The notes beneath the pieces were generated by a model. That model was not told the DNA's origin. It saw only the letters and a program-made list of their open reading frames with translations, and searched no databases. Below, piece by piece: positions 49,498-60,500 of a stretch of DNA of 64,000 nt (its first letter is position 1; each line of letters begins with the position of its first letter). The translations under genes and the position numbers were made by a program. Origin of the DNA: Odobenus rosmarus divergens (lineage: Eukaryota; Chordata; Mammalia; Carnivora; Odobenidae); the NCBI RefSeq assembly GCF_000321225.1, contig NW_004450277.1, positions 288,559-352,558 on the forward strand, in the 5' to 3' direction.

Positions 49498-49929
49498 CCG
49501 GGCCCACCCAAATGCCCACCTAGGGAAGCCAGGCAGGGTGAGGGGCTTATCTCCCTTGTCCTCTTTCTAAGGGGAGGTTCAGGGGAGCCTTAGACTGGGG
49601 ACCCCACAGCAGGCTGTGTCCTCAGTGTGGTCAGAATTTTCACGCACGGAAATGCCTGCTTGTAGCTCTGTGCACTGTTGACCCCAAGGGGAGACTGTCC
49701 TCAGGGAACCCCAGTCCCAGCGGTCAGAGGGTCTGCTCTGCTCCTTTCTGAGGCCATTCTCCTTCTCGAAGACATCTTTGTATCCATCCTTTCTCAGACT
49801 TGGTCCTGATCCTCTCCCCTGCCCCCCGCACCTCAGCCACGTCTAGTCCCAGCCCCAAAGTCCCATCAGGCCCTTGCCCCACCTGGTGTGGCAGGTGGCA
49901 GGGGTGACCAGCCTCATCTTGAGAGGCCA
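49498..49929. other. Intergenic; nothing recognised
   Basis: GC-rich with ordinary composition. No gene or repeat identified. Confidence 0.4.
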
Positions 49930-50090
49930 GAAGCTTTGCCTATCGCTTCCCTAACTAGAGCATCAGCTTCATGAGTGCAGGGATGGCATCTGTTTGGTTC
50001 ACTGCCGCCCCTCCAGCTCTTAGAACAGTGCTTGGTAAACCTAGTGGTTCCCAATAAGTATTTGTTGAATCAACGAATAAATGAACAAAT
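49930..50090 (+). mobile_element. L2 LINE 3' end, plus strand
   Basis: CATCAGCTTCATGAGTGCAG, TCTTAGAACAGTGCTTGGTA and TAAGTATTTGTTGAATCAAC are the L2 3' terminal block. Confidence 0.85.
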
Positions 50091-50099
50091 GCACAGATT

Positions 50100-50310
50100 G
50101 GACAAGTGTCTAGATCTTGGAGTCAGGTAACCTGGGTTTATATCTCAGTCCCAGTGCTTACTCCCTGTGCAACTTGGGGCAGATGACTTATCAAATTGTC
50201 AAGTAGGGATTATAATGGTGTCTCTGGCGGGGTTGTCCAGAAGATTCCTGGGGATGATGTCACTAAAGTACCTCCCATGGCACCTGGCCCATGGTGGGGG
50301 CTCCTAAGCG
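50100..50310 (-). repeat. MIR SINE, minus orientation
   Basis: CTTGGAGTCAGGTAACCTGG, TGCTTACTCCCTGTGCAAC and CCATGGCACCTGGCCCATG are antisense MIR blocks. Confidence 0.85.
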
Positions 50311-50344
50311 GTGGCTCATCATTTGAGCTAATGAGCCCTTAGAA

Positions 50345-50505
50345 AGCAGCTGCTATTTATTGAGAATTTACCATGTGTCTGGCACTCGGCTTATGTTCTC
50401 CAATTCCATTTTCTTAACTACTTGGTGAGAGGTTGAGGAGCTCAGCGGAGTTCAATAACGTGCCCAGGGTGACAAAGCTGAGAAGAACAAACTTGGGTTT
50501 CTGTC
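50345..50505 (+). repeat. MIR SINE, plus orientation
   Basis: GCTATTTATTGAGAATTTAC, CATGTGTCTGGCACTCGGC and CAATAACGTGCCCAGGGTGA are MIR blocks in order. Confidence 0.85.
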
Positions 50506-50514
50506 CAGATGTTG

Positions 50515-51010
50515 AAGACCACAGCGTGCAAGGTCAGACTTCTTGGGTTCAAGTCCTGGCTCTACCACTTACAAGTGGTTTGACTTTGGGCACGTTTCTT
50601 AGTAGGGAGATGTCAGAAGGGGCAGAGGCCTGGGCCATTCTTTCGGGTTTGGAGGAGTCAAAGACACCACCAACTATAATGCTGCAGCTTCGTTCCCTTG
50701 AGATTGAGCGACCTGCCAAGGCCTCTGGAACCTGCTTTTCAACCCCAGCACCACCTGGACCCCCAATACACACCGGGCCATTTCCAAATGTATTCTTTGG
50801 ACTCCACCTGGAGCTGGAGTTACAATGTAGTCAAGTAGGCAGGACACACACACACACACACACACACACAGCTTCAGAGGAAGAAAGGGTTGGCTTTAGC
50901 TGTGTAACCTGGGCTAGGTTGCTCTGCCTCTCTGAGCCCTAATTTCCTCATTTGTAAAGTGAAGGGTAATAAGTAGTGTCCCATAGGAGCATCATCTAGA
51001 AAATGCCCAT
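50515..51010 (-). repeat. Antisense MIR, apparently split
   Basis: CTTGGGTTCAAGTCCTGGCT and CTACCACTTACAAGTGG form one end (50515-50600). TAATTTCCTCATTTGTAAAG and GTGAAGGGTAATAAGTAG form the other (50885-51010). The DNA between includes a CA run. Confidence 0.65.
50844..50870. repeat. (AC)n microsatellite
   Basis: An uninterrupted AC dinucleotide run of 27 bases lies between the two MIR pieces. Confidence 0.98.
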
Positions 51011-52754
51011 GGCAGCACTGAATCCTGAGCAGTGGAGGTAAGCAAGGGGCAACGGGAAGGTCGATTTACAGGACTATTGCCAGAAGGATCTGGCATTGAT
51101 TTCTACAGCCCTGTTAAAGGTCCTTTTCAGAAAAAGGTAAAATCCTGATTTTCATACATATCTGGAAGGGAACATGTGTTAAAGACTTTATTTTACTTGT
51201 TAAACAATGAGGGAATCAGATGTTAGAACCGGTTCAAAGAAAAAATCAAAAAGGCACGAATTCATATGGACTAAAAGAAGTGAATTAGAAATGGAGGCAA
51301 AGCTAGTTTCTCCACAAAAGGGAGGGAAGTGAATTCTACCAGACAAGACAGAGTTTGCATGCTGATGAGTTACTCACCAAAGAGGAGCAAAATAGCTCAA
51401 AGACAATGAACAGGGCGAGAATCAGACCACGGGAGGATCTACTCCTTTCTCTGTGGCCCATTTTGGCCCAGACATTCCAGGCCCAGTTTCTCATCCTGGC
51501 AAGTGCAGCGCTTCTCAGCTCTTCTGGGATCAGTGTCCTCATCTGTAAAATGGGGTCACTAACTGTCTGGCCTCCCAGGGTTGTCGTGTAGGTGACACAA
51601 GCTGGTGGAGTTCAGTCTAGATGGGGCCTCGTGTGTGGGGTGGATCAGGCCCTCAGTTCATTCTCCTCACAGCTCGATACAGAACAGACAACTGTAACCT
51701 CTGATGAGGGGACCCAGGCTCACAAAGTTGGTCGCACTTGCCCAGTGAATGGAAACTGGGTTAAAACCCAGGTCGGTCTGGCCTCGCAAGCCCTGTGATG
51801 CTGTTGAACACCTGTGTGACCCGAGCCTCCCCTCGCTGACCTGTCTGTCCGTTTCCGCAGGAGGGTTGGATCTGCTGACTTCTGAATGCCACCTCCCAGG
51901 CCCTCCGCTCCGTGGGGTGCTCCACGGCTGCCAAGCTGGCCAGGCCAGAGCAACTCTGGGAATGGCCTGGTGAGCAGGTGGCATGAGTATGGCAGTCAGG
52001 GACACTGACGGCCAGGGATGTGGCAGGGATACAGTCCAGCCTCTGGCATGCAAACCTCAGCCTGGCCAGAACCACCATAGTTTCCACCTTGCTCACAAGC
52101 CTGGTAGAAAGGGCCGGCCCTGGCTGGACTTTAACAAGGAAAAAAAAAAAAAAGATGTTTTCCAATTGTTGGGTCAAACTCCAGGTTGGCGAGGCTGGGA
52201 AGGATGAGGCCCAGGCCAGCTCATCAGAATCAGCGTTTTCCCTCTGTCTACCCATGGCCTAGCTGCTGTCCTGCACACAGCTGTCCTTTTGGAGCATACC
52301 TGTGACAGCTGAAAGGCAGGTTGTTCTGCTTTGGGTCAGGGCCTCCCATGCACCCAGCTCTCTGCCAAGTCCTTTGGTGGAGCTAAGGGAGGGGCCCCTG
52401 TCTTCAGAGGGTTTGAAGGAAAACCCAATGCAAACTGGTTTGGACAAAAAAAAAAAAACCCAATTTATTGGCTTATGTAACAAAATTGTCTGTCCTAAGG
52501 AGACAAGTGAAATGAGGAGAAAAGGGGGATAGGAGTGAGGCAGGCATATTTTGCCGTGGGAGGACGCAGAAGATCTCCCTGACAAGAGACATTTGAGCAA
52601 AGACCTGGAGGAGGTGAGCAAGCGAGCCAGGAGGAAGTCCCAGACAGATGGGACAGTAAGTGCAAAGGCCCTGAGGTGGGAGTGTGCCCAACAGGTGTGT
52701 CCAGAGCCTAGGAAGGGAGGGGGGAGGCTGGAGTTGAGGTCAGAAAGGGGTCAC
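51011..52754. other. Intergenic; MIR fragments, otherwise unassigned
   Basis: MIR-like pieces occur at 51525-51600 (antisense, GTCCTCATCTGTAAAATGGG) and 51665-51790 (plus). A poly-A run sits at 52139-52153. Nothing else is recognised. Confidence 0.45.
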
Positions 52755-52910
52755 CTAAAATCCTGGCTTCACGAGTTGTTGGCTGTGTGCCCTTGAGCAA
52801 GTCCCTTCACCTCTCTGTGCCTCAGATTCCTCATACATAAAATAAAAGTAATGATAATAACAATACTTACCTCATAGTTGTGGCCAAAATTAAATTAGGT
52901 GCTATCTGCA
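52755..52910 (-). repeat. MIR SINE, minus orientation
   Basis: AAATCCTGGCTTCACGAGTT, CCTCTCTGTGCCTCAGATTC and CAATACTTACCTCATAGTTG are antisense MIR blocks. Confidence 0.88.
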
Positions 52911-53769
52911 AAAGGTTTAGAAAAGTAAAAGTGGTAGTGTCGGGCTTCTGAAAATTCTCTCTTCTATAAAAGCACTGACAACATGGGCAAAAATTATCAG
53001 AATCAACATTTTCAGAATTCTTGAAATTAATCAAAGGCTCACAGCAATCAAGGAAGGATTTATTCAAGGAAAGTGGCTAAATCTAATTAAGAAGTGACCT
53101 TTCTTCCCCCTCTCCCCACCCCCAACCCCATGGTAGACTTAGGATCCAGCAGCCTGGCAGCCACAGGATCTCCTTCAAAGCCTCATTCCCAGAGGATTGT
53201 CATTATTTGTCCTGTCTTATGGTTCCCTGGAAGACTCCACTTGCAAGGCTGTCTTTATCTGACCTGACCCTGAAAAAGCAAAAAGCTTTTCCTCCTGGGG
53301 GCATTTGACAAAAACCATTTAGAGGCAATTGTTTAACTTTGGGGCAACCTGAGGTGGTGGATAACATTTGGCAGGAAACAAAAGGCTTACCTGGGCTAAC
53401 CAAAAGGCTCAAAAAGAAAAGCTGAGGAATGGAGTGTCCATAGGGGGATGTAAAAAGCTCTGACATATTCCTGGGAATCTGGAAGGACATGCGTATGTAT
53501 GTGTAGGGCTCCGTGCGCCTAGGACTGTGCAATTGCGTAGGAAATACCTGAGAAGGCCATAAGCTCTCCCTTCTGGCTATCCTTAGGGCTGGGCGCAAGC
53601 AGGAAGTAAAGGCGAAGGCAGAGTTATCCAGCGCTTGGCCTGAGCGCTGGGAGCATGCCCCAACATGCACAGACTGCTCCTCTGCAAAGACTGGGAGACT
53701 TACCCATTCTTGGCGCTTAAGGTCATCTCTGCCCAACCATTCGCTGACCACTAAGGTAACTGAACAGGG
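52911..53769. other. Intergenic; nothing recognised
   Basis: A minus-strand frame of 182 codons (53203-53751) has no family resemblance that I can see. No repeat is named here. Confidence 0.4.
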
Positions 53770-54736
53770 ATTTCAGTCTCGCATGCAAAAGAATACAGAC
53801 TTTAGAGAATTCACTCAGAAGTCACTAGAACAAACAGCAGCAACAACAAACCCTGGGGATAGAGAGAATCTGACTTCCAGAGTCACCACATTATAGCACG
53901 TAAAATGTCCCATTTTTTCAACAAAAAAATTATGAGACATGAAAAGAAATAAGAAACCATTGTCCCTACCCAGGAGAAAAACAATCAATGGAAACTGTCC
54001 TCAACAAAGCCCAGACAACAGGCTTGAAGCCCAGACAAAGACTTTAAATACACTATTTTAAATACATTCAAAGAGCCAAAGGAAGCCATGTGGAAAGAAG
54101 TAAAGGAAAGTAAGAATGATGTCTCACCAAATAGAGAATTATAAGAGAGATAGAAATTATATAAATAGAGCCAAATGGAAATTTTGGAGTTGAAAAGTAC
54201 AATAACGGAAATGAAAAATTCACAAGAGGGACTCAGCAAATGACAGTTGGTAGGAAAAGAATCGCTGAACTTGGAGTCAGGTCAACTGAGATGATCCAGT
54301 CTGAAGAATGGAGAAAAATGAACAGAGCCTCAGAGACTTATGGCATATCATCAAGCATAACATTGTGTGCATAACACGCATCCAAGAAGGAAAGGAGAGA
54401 GAGAGTCAGAATATTTGAAGAAATAATTTGATGAAAAACATGAATCTAAACATCCAAGGGGCTCAACAAATTCCAAGTAGGATGAACTTAGAGATCCACA
54501 CCTAGACACATCATAATCAAACTGCTGAATGTCAAAGACAAAGCAAGAATCAAAACAGCTAAAGAGAAGTGACTCATCAGGTACAAGGATCCTTAACAAG
54601 TTCACAGCTGATTTCTCCTTAGAAACCAAGGAGCTCAGAAGGCAGTGAGATGAGATATTAAAAGCACTGGGGAAAAAAAGACTGTCAATCAAGCATTCTA
54701 CATCCAGCAAAACTATCCTTAAAAAGTGAAAGAGAG

Positions 54737-54919
54737 GGGGTGCCTGGGTGGCTCAGTCAGTTGAGCACCCAACTCTTGATTTCAACTCAGGTCGTGATCT
54801 CAGGGTCCCTGCCTTGGGCTCCTCACTCATGAGTCTCCTTGAGATTCTCTCTCACCCTCTCACTCTGCCCCTCCCCACTCTCACTTTCTCTCTCTCAAAT
54901 AAATAAATACAACCTTTTT
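54737..54919 (+). repeat. SINEC, plus orientation
   Basis: GGGGTGCCTGGGTGGCTCAG through CTCTCTCAAATAAATAAATA. The flanks AAAAAGTGAAAGA and AAAAAATGAAAGA form a target duplication with one mismatch. Confidence 0.95.
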
Positions 54920-56523
54920 AAAAAATGAAAGAAAAATTAAGACATTCCCAGATAAACAAAACCTGAGGGAATTTGTTTTTAGCAAACCTGACCTTCAAGA
55001 AATACTTGTATGCTGAAAATGAGAAGACATCATTGAAAGAAATTAAAGATCGAAATAAATGGAAAGACATCCTGTGTTCATATATTAGAAGATATAATAT
55101 TGATAATACGCCTCCAATTGATCTACAGATTGATTGCAGTCCCTATCAAAATTTTCCCAGCTGATGATTTTGAAGGTATTGGTAAGCTGATCCTAAAATT
55201 ATATGGAAATGCAAGGGACCCAGAATAGTAAAAATAATCTTGAAAATAAGGACAATATTGGAGGGTCCACACTTCCCTGTTTCAAAATCTACTACAATGC
55301 AATAAAAACTGTGTGGTACTGGTGTGAGGACAGGCATATGGATCACTAGAGTAGAATTCAGAGACCAGAAATAAAGCCATATATTTATGGGCAATTGATT
55401 TTTGACAAAGGTGCCAAGATAATTCAATGGGGGGAAGAATAGTTTTTTCAACAAATGGTACCGGGACAACAGAAGATCCAGGTGGAATGGAGGTGGATCT
55501 CTATCTCGATCCATATATATTAATGAACTAAAAACAGATCAAAGGCTTAAATCTAAGAACTAGCACTAGAAAAGTCTTAGAAAAAAATTTTGGAGTAAGT
55601 TGATTTCTTAGATGTGACATCTAAAGCACAAGAAGCCAAAGCAAAAATTTAAAACTTTTGTAATTCAAAAACACTACCAAGAAAGTGAAAAGACCACTCA
55701 CAAAATGGTAGAAAATATTCACAAATCATTTGTCTGGTATGGTTATAGTATCCAGAACATATACAGGACTTTTATAACTGAACAATAAAAAAACCCCACA
55801 TAGCTCAATTTAAAAATGGCCAAAGGACTTGCATAGACATTTTTCCAAAGAACATATACAAATAAACACATGAAAAGATGCTCAACATCCATTAGTCATT
55901 AGGGCAATGCAAATCAAAGCCACAATGAGATAGCACTTCACACCCATTAGGATGGGTCAAATAAAAAAGTGGACAGTAACAATTGATGGCAAAAAATGTA
56001 AAGAAATTAAAACTCTCATACATCGCTGGTGGAAATGTAAAATGATGTCACCCCTTTACAAAATAATTTGGTAGTTCTTCAAAAAGTTAAATGTAGAGTT
56101 ACCATGTAATCCATGAATTCCAATCCTAGGTATATACTCAAAGGAACCGAAAACATATTCACACTAAAACTTGTACATGAGTGTCCATAGCGGTAGTATT
56201 CACAATAACCCCAAAGTGGAAACCACCCAAATGTCTATCAACTGATAAATGGATAAACAAAATGTGTTATATCCATCCAACAGAATGTTATTCAGCCACC
56301 AAAAAAGAATGAAGTACTAATACATTAGATCACACGAATGAACCTTGAAAATGTTATGTTAAGTGAAAAAAGCCAGACTGAAAAGGCATATATTGTATTC
56401 GATTTATAAGAATTGTCCAGAATAGTCAAATCCTTAGAAACAGAGAACAGACGAGTAGTTGCCAGAGGCTGGGAAGAGGCGCAATAGGGAGTGAGGGAGT
56501 AACTGCTAATGGGGATGGGGTTT

Positions 56524-56757
56524 CTTTTTTTCCCTTTTAAAAAATAGGCTTTATTTTTTAGAGCAGTTTTAGGCTCACAGCAAAACTGTGCAGAAGGTAC
56601 AGAGATTGCCCATGTACCCCATCCCCTGGCATAAATGCAGCCTCCTCCTCTTTCAAAACCCCACACCAGAGTGGTACATTTGTCACAATCAGTGAAGCTA
56701 CACTGTCACAACATTATCACCCAAAGGCCAGAGTTCACATTAGGGTTCACTCATGGT
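56524..56757 (-). mobile_element. Antisense L1-type 3' UTR fragment nested in L1
   Basis: GGCTTTATTTTTTAGAGCAG and TTCACAGCAAAACTGTGC-like phrases are an antisense L1M 3' UTR. GATGGGGTTT occurs at 56514-56523 and 56758-56767, and the host L1 continues beyond. Confidence 0.7.
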
Positions 56758-56925
56758 GATGGGGTTTTTTTAGGGTGATAAAAATGTTCTGGAATTAGGT
56801 TGTGCCAATAGTTGCATAAACCACTGAATTGTACACTTTTCAAAAAGGTGAATTTTATGTGATTATGTGAGTATCTTTTAATGTGAATTATCTCTTAATA
56901 AAAAAATGTTAGAACAGTGCCAGAC

Positions 56926-57724
56926 ACAGGGTAAGCTCATGAAACATTAGCTGTTTTTATCTTACACATTTTTTTTTTTTTACCAAACGTAGTGGGTTGG
57001 GGGAAAAAATTAACTATAACTTGTCTTATTTTGACCTCTACTTGTTAGAGAAGAAAAAATGGGGGAGGGGAGCAGAATAAGAATGATTCTCAAGTGTGTG
57101 CCGCCCCTTTATAAAGCATTCTCAAATCTTTTTCTAAAGCTGCTGCCCCACCCACCACAAGGCAATTATAACCCTTGATCATTACTATGATTATTTTTTT
57201 ATCACCTCATTATTTTGTCTCTTTCCCCCCTCTAAGAGAGCGGATGATTCGTCTAATTCACCTGGCACTCCTAACGTACAGTTGGAATTCAATATACCCA
57301 TTTGTTGAGTGAGTGGACGAATGAATGAATGAACACCCCCATGATCTCGCTTGAACTGCAAACCAACACTATAAGGTTAGACTAGGTTCATCAGCTCCAC
57401 AAAGTTAGAGAACTGAGCCTCAGTAGGGGCAGGTGATGAGCCAAAGGCGCTGCTTCCTGCTCTGTGGAGGCACAGGGACCTGGAAAGTCCATCTTCCTCT
57501 GCCCTCAGGGTTCCTTCCTCTGGCCAATGCTGTTTCTCTTCCCAAACTGAGCGTAGGACTTCTCTTGCCAAGTTTCCAGTCACCCCCTCCCAAGAGTTAT
57601 TCCTGACAGTATGTCCCCTCCAGGGCTTGTGATCATCCTTGTTTCAGAAATGCCTGGGTCACACTTCTTCATTACTAAAATGAAATTCAATTTTCTCATT
57701 CCTAAAATGGGTAGAATCCATGTT
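56926..57724. other. Intergenic; small L2 fragment
   Basis: The stretch 57255-57335 (TTGTTGAGTGAGTGGACGAA, ATGAATGAATGAAC) is like an L2 3' tail. The rest is unassigned. Confidence 0.45.
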
Positions 57725-58690
57725 CATGTGTGTTCAGCATGATCTACAAATGCAATGCAATCTCAATCAAAATTCCAAGAAATCTTTCTTTCTTTCCTTT
57801 ATTATTATTATTATTATTATTAGTGAAAAGTGTCAAGCTCATACTAAAATTTACATGAAAATCCAAACAGCCATGAGTAACCAATAAAGTCTTGAAGAAG
57901 AAAGGAAAATTTACTCTAGCAGGTATCAGGATGTATTATGTTAATGTATTATGGGACCAGAAATCAGAACAACATGGTTTTAGTAGAAAGAGACCAATGG
58001 AATGAGTAGAGGCTGGAAACAGATCCACACATATGTGATACTTGATTCAGAACAAAAGTGACAGTGGAATACAGGGTATACTATGAATACATGTGCTTTT
58101 CTTCTCTCTTTTTTTTAAAGATTTTATTTATTTGACAGCAAGAGACACAGCGAGAGAGGGAACACAAGCAGGGGGAGTGGGAGAGGGAGAAGCAGGCCTC
58201 CCGCAGAGCAGGGAGCCCGATGCGGGGCTCGATCCCAGGACCCTGAGATCATGACCCGAGCCAAAGGCAGACGCTTAACGACTGAGCCACCCAGGCGCCC
58301 CAAAGACATGTACTTTTCAATAAATGGCGGTAGGTCAACTGAATATGGAGCTGGGGAAGAAAATGAAATATTGATTCTTAACATCATACAAAAAATTCCA
58401 AGTGGTTTATGAAATCAAATGTGAAAATTAAAACGATAAAACAATAGGTAAATATCCTCATAAGCTTGGGTTAGGCTAGGTTTCCTCAAACACTTCAGAA
58501 AAATACTAACCATAATGAAAAATAGTGAGAAATTGGGCTTCATTAAAATTAGGAATGTCTTTCATCCAAAGATACTACTAAGAAAGTGAGAAGGTAAGCC
58601 ACAGAGCAAAAGAAGCTATATTTGCTTTATGAACGACCAACAAAAGACTTGCTCACTGGAACGTATACAGAGTGCCTCCATTCGTGAAGA
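57725..58690 (+). mobile_element. L1 ORF2 distal fragment, plus strand, split by a SINEC
   Basis: ATGCAATCTCAATCAAAATT, GGGACCAGAAATCAGAACAAC and, after the SINEC, TTGGGCTTCATTAAAATTAG are L1 ORF2 phrases in order. A (TTA)n run lies at 57799-57822. Confidence 0.8.
58109..58301 (-). repeat. SINEC, minus orientation
   Basis: TTTTTTAAAGATTTTATTTA to GAGCCACCCAGGCGCCCC. ACATGTGCTTTTC (58089-58101) and ACATGTACTTTTC (58306-58318) form a target duplication with one mismatch. Confidence 0.96.
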
Positions 58691-59479
58691 AAAAGATGAA
58701 CCAGTTTCAAAAAGGACAACACACACAGACAAGCAGTTCACAGAATGGGGGAGCAGGAAGGGCTCATCTCAAGGCTACTACCACTCTCCTTCCAGGGCTT
58801 CTAGTTGGTGGTTGGCCGAATTAGCTCTTCCTAGAACTTGCTTCCCCTGATTTCTAATTGTAGCATCATCCACAATTTATTTGGGAGGAAGGACTGGAAA
58901 GACAGTAACAATAGTATCTTCTAACAGGGTAGGGGCTCCCCTCGCAGGTGAAGGGGGAAGGCGGCGGAGAGTGTGTGTGTCAGCACCATCCTGCCTTGCA
59001 GGTAAGGAAACTGGGGGCCTCCAGCTGCTTGCCAGGTCGGTAAGAAGTTGTGTGATAGAGTCACTGCTCCACCCTGGGCCTCACTGTCCTCATCTGTAAA
59101 ATGGGTTGGGCAGTTTCTAAATTCATGTGCCTGGTTGAGAAAAAGAGCAAGAGAGGAGGACCAAGAAAACCAAGGAAGAAAGGAGGATGAGATACAGAGT
59201 GTCAAAGTGGTGGCTTAGATTTCAGCTTTAATTTTTTTTTTTTTTCAGGTTGTAATGAGAAGAGATTCAAACCAGATGGGGTCCTGGTGGTTTGCAGGAG
59301 CTGAGGGTGGAACTGTGTGGTGATAATGCCACATTAGCGGGAAGCAGTATATCTATCAACAGCCTCAGCCATCACAAAGCCATTGGCATTTGCAGGAACT
59401 GTGTCCCCGCACTGGAGTTCAGCGTTTGAAAGGGCCTCAGACCCCGACTAGCTTTCTAAGCTCTTCCAGGAGGGGCCCA
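58691..59479. other. Intergenic; MIR-like pieces only
   Basis: GTCCTCATCTGTAAAATGGG near 59088 marks a short antisense MIR piece. No gene is seen. Confidence 0.45.
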
Positions 59480-59660
59480 TTCTTCGGAGGTTGTCCAGCC
59501 CCCCACTCCCGCTCACACCCCTACGGAAAACCTCACTGACAGGGCGAGGCCGGGACCCCAGTCTCTCTCTTGGTGACACTGTTGAGGTTGAGCGGAGGCG
59601 GGCGCAGCCCAGAAGAGCCAGGCTCAGTGGGAGCCTGTGGAGCGCGGCCCAAACAGCCCT
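59480..59660. other. Small CpG-rich patch
   Basis: Around nine CpGs fall in the GC-rich stretch 59510-59650, next to AT-rich DNA. It could be a short orphan CpG cluster. No exon is recognised. Confidence 0.35.
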
Positions 59661-59873
59661 CAGGATCACAGGCCACATTGTTATTATTTTTTAATTAAAA
59701 TGGCGTCTTTCCCCCTTATTACAAAAGCCATGTCTGTTTATTTTAGCAAAATTAGACAGGCCAGACCAGGAAAAAGGAAAAATTAAAAATGACCCATGAC
59801 CCAGAGAGAGCCATTGTTAATGCCCCGGTGTGTTGGAGGGGCTCCCGGATGGAATGCACAGGCGCCCGGACAG

Positions 59874-60000
59874 TTAATATAAATGTGAATTGGATGGCAC
59901 TAAAATTAATAAAAATGTGTGACTCGAGTGACATTAAAATTAATATAAATGTGTGAGTTGGGTGAATTAATTTATATGAAGATTAATATAAATATGGGAA
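59874..60000 (+). repeat. Degenerate AT-rich tandem repeat, about 34-base unit
   Basis: Units start TTAATATAAATGTG, TTAATAAAAATGTG and TTAATATAAATGTG at 59874, about 59906 and 59940, with a partial fourth. The copies differ at several positions. Confidence 0.7.
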
Positions 60001-60096
60001 TTATGATATTTAAAAATGTCAGGAAATGTTTGAATCTGTAGAGTAATACAGAGTTTGCAGCCAGTGTAAAGACATTCAAAAGTCAAAGAGATTTTA

Positions 60097-60275
60097 TTTT
60101 ATTTTTTTTTGACAGAGAAAGAGAGACAGCGAAAGAGGGAACATAAGCAGGGGGAATGGGAGACGGAGAAGTAGGCTTCCCACAGAGCAGGGAGCCCGAT
60201 GTGGGGCTCAATCCCAGGACCCTGGGACCATGACCCAAGCCGAAGGCAGACGCTTAAGCCACGCAGGCGCCCCAT
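60097..60275 (-). repeat. SINEC, minus orientation, 18-base target duplication
   Basis: It ends AGCCACGCAGGCGCCCC; a small deletion removes part of the GACTGAGCCAC region. AAAGTCAAAGAGATTTTA occurs at 60079-60096 and 60276-60293. Confidence 0.95.
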
Positions 60276-60377
60276 AAAGTCAAAGAGATTTTAAACACTG
60301 ATTTGGGCTCTAGTGGTCACCAGTCTGCCACCTCCAGCCTTCTTAAGATCATACCATTGCTATGTATCTTTCTAGAT

Positions 60378-60420
60378 CTATCAATCAATCAATCAATCAA
60401 CCTATCCATCCATCTATCTA
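60378..60420. repeat. (ATCA)n/(ATCC)n tetranucleotide tract
   Basis: ATCAATCAATCAATCAATCA passes into CCATCCATCTATCT. It is followed by a TATACATACA-rich stretch to about 60500. Confidence 0.9.
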
Positions 60421-60500
60421 AATACTTATATATACATGCATAAACACACATTTTTACATATACATACATATGTACAGATAAACACACGTAGACACATGTA

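Larger units (their letters stand above)
53770..56925 (+). mobile_element. Plus-strand L1/HAL1 with nested insertions
   Basis: The 5' part (53880-54720) has ORF1-region phrases such as CAGCTGATTTCTCCTTAGAA and CTACATCCAGCAAAACTATC. The 3' part has ORF2 and terminal phrases (TGTTTCAAAATCTACTACAA, GAATGTTATTCAGCCACC). A SINEC (54737) and an antisense fragment (56524-56757) interrupt it. Many stops; no intact frame. Confidence 0.88.

Noticed and set aside
53203..53751. Minus-strand open frame of 182 codons
   Set aside because: Composition is not protein-like and no family resemblance is seen. It lies between MIR and L1 sequence.
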